64,000 bases of DNA, from contig JBGPHT010000009.1 in the NCBI GenBank assembly GCA_041484525.1, positions 1-64,000 of the forward strand. Reading direction: 5' to 3'. A program made the position numbers and the translations under genes. Origin of the DNA: JBGPHT01 sp041484525 (lineage in GTDB: Bacteria > Acidobacteriota > Terriglobia > Bryobacterales > Bryobacteraceae). Below the pieces are notes generated by a model. That model searched no databases, had not been told where the DNA came from, and worked only from the letters and a program-made list of their open reading frames with translations. Within the stretch, counting starts at the first letter, position 1; each line of letters opens with the position of its first letter. Shown here piece by piece: positions 51,019-59,283 of this stretch.

Positions 51019-51408
51019 TTAGTAAGGTGTTTCCAGGTCGCCACGCACAAACGTGTGATCTCTCTTCAGCATCACCGATTCCTCGCTCGCTTTGAACGCT
51101 CGAAGTTGCAAGGAATCCTTCCCGAGCGCCCTGCGTATCATGCCGAGCGGGGTCACAAACAGAAAATACACAAGACTGAGCAGGATCGTCGACATCACGT
51201 GTCCCAGAAGTTCCGAAAGCCCTAGCCAGACCATGGCGACCGGGCGGAATATCTTGGGCACCGTCATATCCAGCACCTGCAATGCCATCGCGGCGATTAC
51301 CAGTTGCGGCCGCCGCGAGACGGTATACAGGATCAGGAGGAGCAATACCATAGCCATACCGGTGTCACGGCTCTGGTCTTTGGTAATGTTTCTCTTGAGT
51401 AATGTCAT
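51019..51408 (-). CDS. SxtJ-family membrane protein
   Basis: About 129 residues with three hydrophobic segments (AMVLLLLILYTVSRRPQLVIAAMALQVLDM and LLGHVMSTILLSLVYFLFVTPLGMIRRALGKD). The layout matches SxtJ-like proteins named from the saxitoxin cluster, which accompany carbamoyltransferases. The biochemical role is unknown; support or localisation of the carbamoyltransferase is the usual guess. The C-terminal tail (SVMLKRDHTFVRGDLETPY) is cytoplasmic and charged. Confidence 0.85.
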   Translation of the reverse strand: MTLLKRNITKDQSRDTGMAMVLLLLILYTVSRRPQLVIAAMALQVLDMTVPKIFRPVAMVWLGLSELLGHVMSTILLSLVYFLFVTPLGMIRRALGKDSLQLRAFKASEESVMLKRDHTFVRGDLETPY

Positions 51409-51479
51409 CTTAGTTAGTCCTGTTCTTGAATGTTACTTGAACCGAAAGCGGCTCCCCAAGGGACATATCGTCCAAGAGG

Positions 51480-52766
51480 TTATTTCTGAGGAGCATTGTC
51501 TCTTACCAGTGTTTCGAGGCTTGCCGCGAAGATAGCGTGCCCGGCTTCGTTGAAATGCCCGTCCGTCGGCAGATAGAACGCCTGGTCTTTCTTAGGGGCC
51601 AGGACGTCAAGCATGTCCAGGTAGGGAAGGTTTAGCTCTGCACACAGTTGGCGGACGATTCGCTGCGCGCGAGTGGGGTCTGCCAGGAACTGTTTTGCCT
51701 GTGGATCGTCGGGAAAGCTCGTCCGGATGATCTGATTGTAGGTTTCCTTGTAGACCAGCATCGGCGACGGAATCAGACAGACCACCAGCTTTCCGTTGAC
51801 GCTCTTGACGTTGGCGTCGATTTCCCCGATCAGCGCTTTCATCAGCGGGACACCCTGATGGAGCACCTCGTCGTCGTACCACGCATTAATGATGCCCGGC
51901 ATTCGCTGCACGTTGATCTTGTACCCGATCATGGAGGCGAATTTCGTCAGGCCCGGCTTGGTCTGCGCGGCAGACTGCAGATTGGCTTTGATCACCGAGA
52001 ACAGCTTGGAGCTGGGACCGCGGCGAACCGCCGTCAGATTGTCTCCGCCCCTTGCCGTATTCTGCGGCTTGTACTGAAACACGAGGTGGCCGCCGGCATC
52101 GAGCACGAATCCGGGCTGGACCAGGTTCCGCGACCGGTCGCTGTAGTTCAGGCACAGATCGTCAAGAATGTCGTTGGTGAAGAGATTCAGGATGTAGACC
52201 TGTCCCACCACTCCCTTCCCCGTAAGCCGGCGGAGTAACAACAGCTCCTGCGCGTTACCGTAGCCCGGGACGCCTGTATTCACGACTTCATATTTGGTCC
52301 CGGCGCCGGAGTTGCTGTTCAGTCTGTTTTCCAACTGCGTCGAGAAGAGCGCTTTGTCATTGACGTTCTCGCCGAAGGTGAATGAATCGCCAAGCACGAT
52401 GATGCGCTTGGTCCCCTCGGTCGGCGTCCCGAGCTCCTGGTGCCGAAGTCCCAGCGTGTTGATGGAGATGGTGTGCTTCAACAGGCTCTGCGGAGGTTTG
52501 ATGATGTATTGGCCGGGCCGGAAACGCCAGCCGAGCTCGTCGTCAAATACGTAGCGTTCGATCTCCGCCTCATTGGAGTAATAGAATGCGGCCAGGCCGA
52601 ATTCGAGCACCACGAAACTCATCACAAGGCCCAGGCATACGGAGATGGCCTGGATCGCGAAACGCCGCCGCCGCGACATCTGGCGCTCGGGTTTTTTGGA
52701 GCCGTTCGCTTCCAGGGGCTCGCGGACTGCGACCGTGGATGACGATCGATCATTTGGGCGGTTCAT
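51480..52766 (-). CDS. Membrane-anchored SGNH/GDSL-type hydrolase
   Basis: About 428 residues. An N-terminal signal-anchor (AIQAISVCLGLVMSFVVLEFGLAAFYY) follows a charged cytoplasmic tail. Block I is RIIVLGDSFTFGENV with the nucleophile Ser, block III is NLFTNDILDD and block V is PTDGHFNEAGHAIFA with Asp and His. It should hydrolyse or transfer acyl esters outside the membrane. As part of the carbamoyltransferase/SxtJ module it may edit O-acyl groups on the exported glycan. The start ATG has GGAG at 7 nt. Confidence 0.88.
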   Translation of the reverse strand: MNRPNDRSSSTVAVREPLEANGSKKPERQMSRRRRFAIQAISVCLGLVMSFVVLEFGLAAFYYSNEAEIERYVFDDELGWRFRPGQYIIKPPQSLLKHTISINTLGLRHQELGTPTEGTKRIIVLGDSFTFGENVNDKALFSTQLENRLNSNSGAGTKYEVVNTGVPGYGNAQELLLLRRLTGKGVVGQVYILNLFTNDILDDLCLNYSDRSRNLVQPGFVLDAGGHLVFQYKPQNTARGGDNLTAVRRGPSSKLFSVIKANLQSAAQTKPGLTKFASMIGYKINVQRMPGIINAWYDDEVLHQGVPLMKALIGEIDANVKSVNGKLVVCLIPSPMLVYKETYNQIIRTSFPDDPQAKQFLADPTRAQRIVRQLCAELNLPYLDMLDVLAPKKDQAFYLPTDGHFNEAGHAIFAASLETLVRDNAPQK

Positions 52767-52809
52767 CGTTGATCTCCAAATGCGCTTCTGCGGCTATGGC
52801 GCGCCGGCC

Positions 52810-53922
52810 TCATGCCCGCCCCACGGCGCAGGCGGCTTCCCTGGTCCTTGCATCACGGAGCTGGCTGAAGATCGCGTCCATGATCCTCGCGGTTAGAACG
52901 ATCTCCCGATACGGGATAGGTACCGGCGCACCCTCCACGATCGAGCGGTAGAAGGACTGGATGAGGTAATTCAAGCCGGACTTCATGTGGAAGTCATTGC
53001 CCAGAAAGCGGCGCAGATTTCCGGCCAGGTTGCCCAGATGCTGCCCGGCGAATCGCACCGGCGGAAAGAACTTCTCGCTGTAGCTCGGAAGCCTCTTGCC
53101 GCGAAGCCTGATTAAACTCTCCTGATCCTGATCCAGGATGAGGCCGTTCTTCGGACCGAACACACGAAACTCGTGGAGGCAGGGCCGGATCTGCGACGAG
53201 AATGTAAAGTATGCCGTCGTCCGCTCGCCGTCGCTGATAATCACCCTCAGCTCGTCTACAATCTCAGTCTCGTTCATGCTTCTCAGGAACGGACCCACAA
53301 ATCCGTGCGCTACAACTTGAGGCGACTCCGTAGGCAGAAACTCGGCAATCCTGGCGATGCCATGGCTGATGATGTTATGCAGCAGGCCTCCCGGAAGCCT
53401 GCGTACCCAGTGCTTTTTATCGCCGAGAACCGCCCCCGCATATCCGCCCTTGCCGATCTCGTAACCGTAATAGCTTTCCATGTGCACCGGCGCGCCGCCC
53501 AGGAAGCCGCTCTCGACCAGAGCGCGCATGCGCCGTGCCACATGACTGAATTGATCGTCGTGTCCCGCGGTTACTTTGAGTCCTCTTTGATCCGCCAGCG
53601 ACAGTATTCTGATCGCTTCCGCCTCGGTCAAGGTAAAAGGCTTTTCCAGATAGACGTGGCATCCCGCTTCGAGACACTGGCGCCCGATGTCGAAGTGACT
53701 CTCCGGCGGCGTCGTGATATGAACCACATCGGGCCGGGCTTGGCTGAGAAGCTCTCGAATGTCGCTATAACATCCTTTGACGCCGAACCGTTCGCCCAGT
53801 TGCCGCGCCATCAGCGGCTCCCGGTCGCAGACCGCGACGATCTCGCAGCCGGGCAGCCGGCCAATCTGTAAGGCGTGCGCGTCGGCGATCCTGCCGCACC
53901 CGATAATGGCGGCCTTAAGCAA
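52810..53922 (-). CDS. Gfo/Idh/MocA-family oxidoreductase
   Basis: About 370 residues. The Rossmann motif is KAAIIGCGRIADAHALQIGRLPGCEIVAV. The family signature is CHVYLEKPFTLTEAEAIRILSLA, and HNIISHGIARIAEFLP gives the active-site His. It starts with TTG at 53922, inside the end of the epimerase gene, with GGAG 6 nt upstream. The substrate is probably a keto or hydroxy sugar nucleotide made by the epimerase/dehydratase encoded just before it. Confidence 0.85.
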   Translation of the reverse strand: MLKAAIIGCGRIADAHALQIGRLPGCEIVAVCDREPLMARQLGERFGVKGCYSDIRELLSQARPDVVHITTPPESHFDIGRQCLEAGCHVYLEKPFTLTEAEAIRILSLADQRGLKVTAGHDDQFSHVARRMRALVESGFLGGAPVHMESYYGYEIGKGGYAGAVLGDKKHWVRRLPGGLLHNIISHGIARIAEFLPTESPQVVAHGFVGPFLRSMNETEIVDELRVIISDGERTTAYFTFSSQIRPCLHEFRVFGPKNGLILDQDQESLIRLRGKRLPSYSEKFFPPVRFAGQHLGNLAGNLRRFLGNDFHMKSGLNYLIQSFYRSIVEGAPVPIPYREIVLTARIMDAIFSQLRDARTREAACAVGRA

Positions 53923-54982
53923 CTTCCACTCCGCTCCGGCAACTGTCGAAGTACCGTCTGAACCCTTCGGACATCGGCACCTTGGGCGCCCAATTCAACC
54001 GCGCCTTCAACTTCGCGTTGCTGTAATAAGTCTTCTTCCAATAGGCATGCCATTTGCTCCGGCTCAAGACAGGGGGTAGCTGCCCCTGCGACCAGTTGGA
54101 ATACCACTCCAACAGACAGCAGAGCAAATAACTACAACTGTGCGGCACATAGAGGGAGGTGAACCGTCTCACATTCTGCTTGTAGAGCCGCAAGAAGCGC
54201 CGGCTCGTGGGCAGGTTGTCGTCGACCACGTTGAAGACCTCGCCGTCCACTCCCTTCGTCAAGCCCGCCAGTGCGATCGCATCGGCGCAGTTATCGACGT
54301 AAGTCAGAGGAATCCGGTTAGAGCCGCCAAGATGGAGAAACACGCCGAATGTCCCGATGCCGACGCGTCCTGAGATGCCCGGATTTCCCGGGCCGTAAAC
54401 ATACCCGGGCCTGACAATGACACAGGGCATGCCGAATTTCGCGGCATACTCGTTGACGATTTCGTCCTGTTTGACTTTGGCAAAGCAATAAGGCTCGCCC
54501 CGGCGTTGCGGACTTGTTTCCACCGGACAGGACTCATCCAAGCGCCGGAAGCCCGGCTTTTCCATGTTGCTGTAAACGGCGAAGGAGCTGATGCTGACGA
54601 ATCTTTTTAGCTGCTGGCATTCTAAGGACGCATCGAGAAGATTGCGCGTCGTAACTACCGAGTTCATGAACGCGTCGGGATACGACTTTTCGCCTCTCGC
54701 GGCAGCCAGGTGAAAAATGACGGACACATCCTTGGTGGCGGCGGCGCAATCTTCGCGGGAAAGAAGATTGCCTTTGACGATCTCAACCCGCGCTCCGTCC
54801 CGGCCGCTACCGAGCGCCGCCAGCCCGGCAGTCTGGCTCGAGGGTCTGACGAGACATCGCAGGTTGCGGAACCCGCGGTCCAACAGATTCGCCACCAGTT
54901 TGGATCCGATAAAACCGCTGGCCCCTGTGATCAGGATGCGGTCATTCGGGCTGATGATAAAACCGTTTTCCGTCTGGCTCAT
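53915..54982 (-). CDS. NAD-dependent epimerase/dehydratase (extended SDR)
   Basis: About 355 residues. It has ILITGASGFIGSKLVANLLDRGFRNLRCLVR, FHLAAARGEKSYPDAFMNSVVTTRNLL, SISSFAVYSNMEKPG and an active site in YCFAKVKQDEI, where the usual Tyr-x3-Lys reads Y-C-F-A-K. Then come RPGYVYGPGNPGISGRVGIGTFGVF and LTYVDNCADAIALAGL. It is a nucleotide-sugar 4-epimerase, reductase or dehydratase by family. It overlaps the next gene by 8 nt and follows the glycosyltransferase by 9 nt. Confidence 0.85.
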   Translation of the reverse strand: MSQTENGFIISPNDRILITGASGFIGSKLVANLLDRGFRNLRCLVRPSSQTAGLAALGSGRDGARVEIVKGNLLSREDCAAATKDVSVIFHLAAARGEKSYPDAFMNSVVTTRNLLDASLECQQLKRFVSISSFAVYSNMEKPGFRRLDESCPVETSPQRRGEPYCFAKVKQDEIVNEYAAKFGMPCVIVRPGYVYGPGNPGISGRVGIGTFGVFLHLGGSNRIPLTYVDNCADAIALAGLTKGVDGEVFNVVDDNLPTSRRFLRLYKQNVRRFTSLYVPHSCSYLLCCLLEWYSNWSQGQLPPVLSRSKWHAYWKKTYYSNAKLKARLNWAPKVPMSEGFRRYFDSCRSGVEVA

Positions 54983-54991
54983 ATCTCAGTC

Positions 54992-55891
54992 CTATTCGGT
55001 GACGTACGCATCTTTGACAGGGTGGATGCCCATGAGAGCGAGGATCCGGCCCAGGTGATCGAAGAGCTTCACCACGCATGGCATGAACCAGCGCTGCCCG
55101 GCCAGAAGCGCCAGCGGCAGCGTGACGGAATAAGCCGGAATCGCCACCAGCGATTTCGCGATGTCCGCGGCGCCGAGCGTCGGGTGGTTCAGGGAAGTCG
55201 CTCCACGAAGCAGGGCTCTTTTTAACAGGAACGTCCGGTTCCAGCGGATCGGCGGCACCGTCTCATACGCCACCGCCTCGTCGCACCAGATAAAGACATG
55301 TCCCTTCTCGATCGCTCGGCGGAAAAAATCCTGGTCTTCTCCCGTCCGAAACTCCGGCCGGAAGTGCTGCTCGCCGGCCGCGAAGACTTCGCGTTTCAAA
55401 AGTACGTTGCCGGTTCGTCCTTTTCTCCAGTCGATGACGAAGCCGGTCGGATACGTCGGCCGGTCATACAACTTGCTTTTGACAACCCACCGCGGCGCTC
55501 CGGCGTCGAAGTGCGGATGAACCGGTCCCAGTACGCCATCGACCTTGTACTCGCATAACGCTTCGAACAGATTCAGCAGCCACCTTTTGACGGGGAACTC
55601 GTCGTCGTCGATGAACGCCACCAGATCTCCCTCGGCCTGTTCGACCGCCAGGTTCCGCGTCAGCGCGATATTCTGCCGGGGCTGCATGCAGTACTGAATC
55701 GGAACCGGCGAGGCCGGCAGGAACTCCGCCACCACCGCTTCCGCGGATCGCGACCGGTCGTTGTCGGCGACGAGAATCGAATAGGTAAAGAGATTGTCCG
55801 TATCCAGCCGGATCAATTCCGTCACCAGGTGCCTGAGAAGCTCGGGGCGCTTATAGGTGCAAATGCAAACCGTGATGTGCTGCAGTGTCAT
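54992..55891 (-). CDS. Family 2 (GT-A) glycosyltransferase with C-terminal membrane segment
   Basis: About 299 residues from ATG 55891. It begins ITVCICTYKRPELLRHLVTELI, with DND in the nucleotide site and GDLVAFIDDDEFPVKRWLLNLFEA supplying the DxD. FRTGEDQDFFRRAIEKGH holds the ED catalytic pair. A hydrophobic stretch near the C-terminus (SLVAIPAYSVTLPLALLAGQ) anchors it at the membrane. It adds one sugar to the lipid-linked repeat. The gene is 2 nt after another GT-2 gene. Confidence 0.88.
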   Translation of the reverse strand: MTLQHITVCICTYKRPELLRHLVTELIRLDTDNLFTYSILVADNDRSRSAEAVVAEFLPASPVPIQYCMQPRQNIALTRNLAVEQAEGDLVAFIDDDEFPVKRWLLNLFEALCEYKVDGVLGPVHPHFDAGAPRWVVKSKLYDRPTYPTGFVIDWRKGRTGNVLLKREVFAAGEQHFRPEFRTGEDQDFFRRAIEKGHVFIWCDEAVAYETVPPIRWNRTFLLKRALLRGATSLNHPTLGAADIAKSLVAIPAYSVTLPLALLAGQRWFMPCVVKLFDHLGRILALMGIHPVKDAYVTE

Positions 55892-55893
55892 TT

Positions 55894-56790
55894 CTAGCCT
55901 GCGGTTGGGGCAGAGAACCGGCACAGTGCGGCTACGAACCGCTTCAACCGGTGCATCTGCTCCTGCTTTCGAAACGCCACGATTTCGGTGGATACCTGTC
56001 TCTCGAAACGCACCATCGACCACGCGAAGCCTGCCAGGTGCAGCATGCCGCCGAGGAGAACGGGGCGGCGCGTCGCCTGATAGACGCACCGGAACACCTC
56101 GAACAGCGGAGCGCTCCCCAGTGCGTAGTCTTTCTTCCCTTTGTTCCAGCAGACCATCAATCCGTTAGCCGTCGCCGTGCCCATCTGCCGGTGGTGAGCG
56201 TAAGTCTTCTCGAGGAAGGTTCGCGTTTGCCAACCCTTCATACGTGCGGTGATGACGGCGATGTGATCGATGCCGCCGATCTTCCTCGGTATGTATCCGC
56301 CGATGTCTTCGAAGCACTGCCGCCTGAATAATTGGACTTGCCCCGAAACATGCTCGATGCTCGTAAAACGGTAATCGTATTGAAACGATCCCTCGGTGAA
56401 TGGCGTTCCTCCGACACCCAGCCGCGGATTTTGCGCGAACTTATCCAGCAGGAAAGCGAAGTAATCGGCGTCGAACGCGACATCGGCGTCCAGGTTGCAG
56501 ATCACCTCATAGTCCAGATCTTCCACCCTTGCCCAACCGGCGTTGAACGCGTGCACCTTGCCGGCGAAATGCCGTTCGCGCCGCTCCGGCATGCGAACTA
56601 ATTCGATCCACGGGTGGACGGCCGCATACTTTTGGACGATGGCGTCGGTGGCGTCGGTCGAACCGTCGCTGACGATCACCCACCTCAATGGTTGAACCGT
56701 CTGCGCGAGCACCGACTGGATGGTCAGTTCGATGAACTGCGCCTCATTCCTGGCGGGGCTGATCAGAACGTATGTGGGAAGGGTCTGCAT
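55894..56790 (-). CDS. Family 2 (GT-A) glycosyltransferase
   Basis: About 298 residues. It begins YVLISPARNEAQFIELTIQSVLAQTVQPLRWVIVSDGSTDATD. The DxD is in YEVICNLDADVAFDADYFAFLL, and GGYIPRKIGGIDHIAVITARMKG is the region that replaces the usual ED/QxxRW end. It transfers a sugar to the growing repeat unit on the cytoplasmic face. It follows the toroid-fold protein by 28 nt. Confidence 0.88.
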   Translation of the reverse strand: MQTLPTYVLISPARNEAQFIELTIQSVLAQTVQPLRWVIVSDGSTDATDAIVQKYAAVHPWIELVRMPERRERHFAGKVHAFNAGWARVEDLDYEVICNLDADVAFDADYFAFLLDKFAQNPRLGVGGTPFTEGSFQYDYRFTSIEHVSGQVQLFRRQCFEDIGGYIPRKIGGIDHIAVITARMKGWQTRTFLEKTYAHHRQMGTATANGLMVCWNKGKKDYALGSAPLFEVFRCVYQATRRPVLLGGMLHLAGFAWSMVRFERQVSTEIVAFRKQEQMHRLKRFVAALCRFSAPTAG

Positions 56791-56818
56791 ACAGATTTCT
56801 CGCCGGCTGTACCGGAAG

Positions 56819-57982
56819 CTATGTGGCGTGCGCCGGCGACTCGCATAATAGACTGGAGATCGCCAACGCCATCCACGCCTGGGACCACCTCATGTACGAG
56901 GTCCGGATCGTGCAAAACCGAAGGACGCGATAGTAAAAAAAACCCTTGTCGTCCCACATGTGGTTCATGGCCCATCGGAACACGGAACCCGCGAGGGCGA
57001 CGTTCTCCCCATCGAGTTGCTTGAAAGCCAGCAAAGTGATGATGCTCTGCGCGGTGCAGTGAATGTCGATCGGGTAGGTGCGATCGTGAAAGTATCTGAC
57101 GGCGCCGTCCTCCCGGAAAAAGTGAGCCCGGTAAAACTCAAACCCGCGCCGGATACACGCATCGAACTCCGTTGTTTCCGTATCCCGCGAGATGGACTGC
57201 AGGGCGCACAGGTTATAGCCGGTGTGGAAGTTGTCGATCCATTTCTGCGACGCCGATTCCCCGTAGTCCCACGACCCGTCGGAGTGCTGCCTCGAGGCCG
57301 AGTAGCGGGCTGCCCGGAGGGCCGGATCGAGGAACTTCGCGTCGCCGGTGTATTTGGAAACCCGGCACAACAAAGCCGCCGCAAGGAAGTTCGCGTTGTG
57401 GACCTGACTCCGCAGCGACCGGAGCGGATAGCTGAAGCTTGCCACCGAAGCGCCATCGGTCCAGTACAACTCATGCAGCAGGTACTCGGCGGCGCTCACC
57501 GCCATGCTCAGGAGCTTGGGGTCCCGGCGCTCCTCATAGACATCCAGCAGGGCTTGGGCGGCGAACGTTGTGCCCACCAGATTGGGGGAGCCTGACGGCA
57601 CCACAATGGTGCGCGTCTGCCAGGGAAAACTGTATCCCCAACACCAATAGGAACTCTCCCGGGAGCGGAGAGCGATCAGGCGTTCGATCAGCGTATCCAC
57701 GTCTTCTTTCTGCTGGTCCATGCCGATTTTCGAGAGTTTCACGGAGGTTGACAGAAAGAGCGCTATGGCTTTCGGATTCTGGGTCTTTGGAACAAACGCG
57801 AGGCCGCGGATATTGATGAAACTCCGCTTCAATGCCTGGGTTAGAACGAGGCGGGGAATTCTGGAATTGAGGAACGGCAGCGCGGTAAAAACCCTGCTAT
57901 TGAGCGCGTCGTAAGGGTCGTAGCCTGCCCAATTGCTCTCCCGGCAGTAGGCGAGCAGCCTCTGGAGAGCATCTTCAGTCAG
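56819..57982 (-). CDS. Alpha/alpha-toroid-like EPS protein, probable CTG start
   Basis: About 387 residues if read from CTG 57982. Repeated helix pairs (TFAAQALLDVYEERRDPKLLSMAVSAAEYLLHELYW, ALLCRVSKYTGDAKFLDPALRAARYSASRQHSDGSWDYGES, FHTGYNLCALQSISRDT) form an alpha/alpha barrel like glycan epimerases and hydrolases. The first start of ordinary type is TTG 57832, but the 50 codons upstream are clearly protein (LLAYCRESNWAGYDPYDALN). In that stretch the only sensible start is a CTG that overlaps the upstream stop as CTGA with GGAG 6-7 nt before it. Enzyme activity is unknown. Confidence 0.75.
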   Translation of the reverse strand: MTEDALQRLLAYCRESNWAGYDPYDALNSRVFTALPFLNSRIPRLVLTQALKRSFINIRGLAFVPKTQNPKAIALFLSTSVKLSKIGMDQQKEDVDTLIERLIALRSRESSYWCWGYSFPWQTRTIVVPSGSPNLVGTTFAAQALLDVYEERRDPKLLSMAVSAAEYLLHELYWTDGASVASFSYPLRSLRSQVHNANFLAAALLCRVSKYTGDAKFLDPALRAARYSASRQHSDGSWDYGESASQKWIDNFHTGYNLCALQSISRDTETTEFDACIRRGFEFYRAHFFREDGAVRYFHDRTYPIDIHCTAQSIITLLAFKQLDGENVALAGSVFRWAMNHMWDDKGFFYYRVLRFCTIRTSYMRWSQAWMALAISSLLCESPAHAT

Positions 57983-59283
57983 CGTGTCTCTCCGGCATTG
58001 GCGACCAGCTCGGGGTTATTCGCGCCGGGCTCTTGAGGCAAAACATTCGGGAGAACGGAGAGCCCGTCCGGACCTTGCTCGCGATGCGCCCGGACTAACA
58101 CATCCAGAATGCGCGACGCTGCCTGGCCATCCCAGTGCTTCGGTATACAGCCGCTGCTGCTTCTCCCCATCTGCTGCCGGATCGAAGCTGCGATTTTTTC
58201 CTTTGTGGTTCCCGCCAGGATATTGGTTCCGTGGCTTATGGTTACCGGTCTTTCGGTGTTCTCCCTGGCCGTGACGCACGGGATTCCCAGACATGTGGTC
58301 TCTTCTTGAATTCCGCCGGAGTCCGTCACCACGATGCTCGCGTGCTTCATCAGGCAGACAAAGTCCAGATAGCCAAGCGGATCCGTAAGGATGATCCCGC
58401 CGCGCTTTTCGCCGCCCTTCGCTTCCCTCATCCCAAGGTAAGAGTCCACACCGAATTCGCTGATTCGCTGCCGGGTCCGGGGATGTACGGGGAAGACGAC
58501 GGGGCACTCCTGCATCAGTTCTTCCAGCCCGCCCAGGATATTTAAAAAAGCCTCCCGATTATCCACATTTGCCGGCCGGTGCAAGGTCAGGAGCGCGTAA
58601 CGTGCGATCGGGGCCTGGTGCCCGTTGCCGCGTGCTTTTTGGCGAAATCCCAACCGCTCCAGGATGGTCGATTCCTCGGCTTTGTCTTTGAACGCCAGCA
58701 GTGAATCGATCATCGTATTGCCGACGAAATGCACCGCACCCGGCGCAACCCCTTCAGCCTGGAGATTCTGGATACCGCTTTCCTCTGTCACAAAAAGCAG
58801 GTCCGACAAGTGATCGGTCACAATGCGGTTGATCTCTTCCGGCATGGATCTGTCGCGGGACCGCAATCCCGCTTCTACATGCGCCAGAAGCGGCCGCCTC
58901 GCGGCAGAATTGACCGGGATTTTGACGGTAGCCAACGCACAGGCCACGGTCGAGCTCACGTCCCCCACCACGATCACCACATCCGGACGATGCTCCAGCA
59001 GGACCGTCTCGAAGCGTTTCAAGATCTCCGCCGTCTGCCAGCTTTGGGACCCGGAGCCAACGCCGAGTTGAATGTCGGGAACGGGAAGGTTCAAATCGGC
59101 AAAGAAAGAATCGGACATCAACGCGTCGTAATGCTGGCCGGTGTGCACCAGGATCGGCTCGATCGTCCCGCCATGGCCTGCATCGGCCCGCATCGCCTCA
59201 GTGTTGTATGTGCGGATCGCGCGTATGATGGGCGCGGCCTTCATGAAATTCGGCCGCGCACCCACAACGATAATCACTTTCAT
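57979..59283 (-). CDS. UDP-GlcNAc-type 2-epimerase (WecB/WbpI-like)
   Basis: About 434 residues. It opens VIIVVGARPNFMKAAPIIRAI. It then shows HTGQHYDALMSDSFFADL, VVGDVSSTVACALAT, HVEAGLRSRDRSMPEEINRIVTDHLSDLLFV and VTDSGGIQEETTCLGIPCVTARENTERPVT, all diagnostic of non-hydrolysing 2-epimerases. It would make a manno-configured UDP-sugar. The substrate may be UDP-GlcNAc or, given the WbpA/B/D/E-like genes in the window, UDP-GlcNAc3NAcA. Start and stop overlap neighbours on both sides (ATGA, CTGA). The C-terminal ~40 residues are an extra tail. Confidence 0.92.
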   Translation of the reverse strand: MKVIIVVGARPNFMKAAPIIRAIRTYNTEAMRADAGHGGTIEPILVHTGQHYDALMSDSFFADLNLPVPDIQLGVGSGSQSWQTAEILKRFETVLLEHRPDVVIVVGDVSSTVACALATVKIPVNSAARRPLLAHVEAGLRSRDRSMPEEINRIVTDHLSDLLFVTEESGIQNLQAEGVAPGAVHFVGNTMIDSLLAFKDKAEESTILERLGFRQKARGNGHQAPIARYALLTLHRPANVDNREAFLNILGGLEELMQECPVVFPVHPRTRQRISEFGVDSYLGMREAKGGEKRGGIILTDPLGYLDFVCLMKHASIVVTDSGGIQEETTCLGIPCVTARENTERPVTISHGTNILAGTTKEKIAASIRQQMGRSSSGCIPKHWDGQAASRILDVLVRAHREQGPDGLSVLPNVLPQEPGANNPELVANAGETR

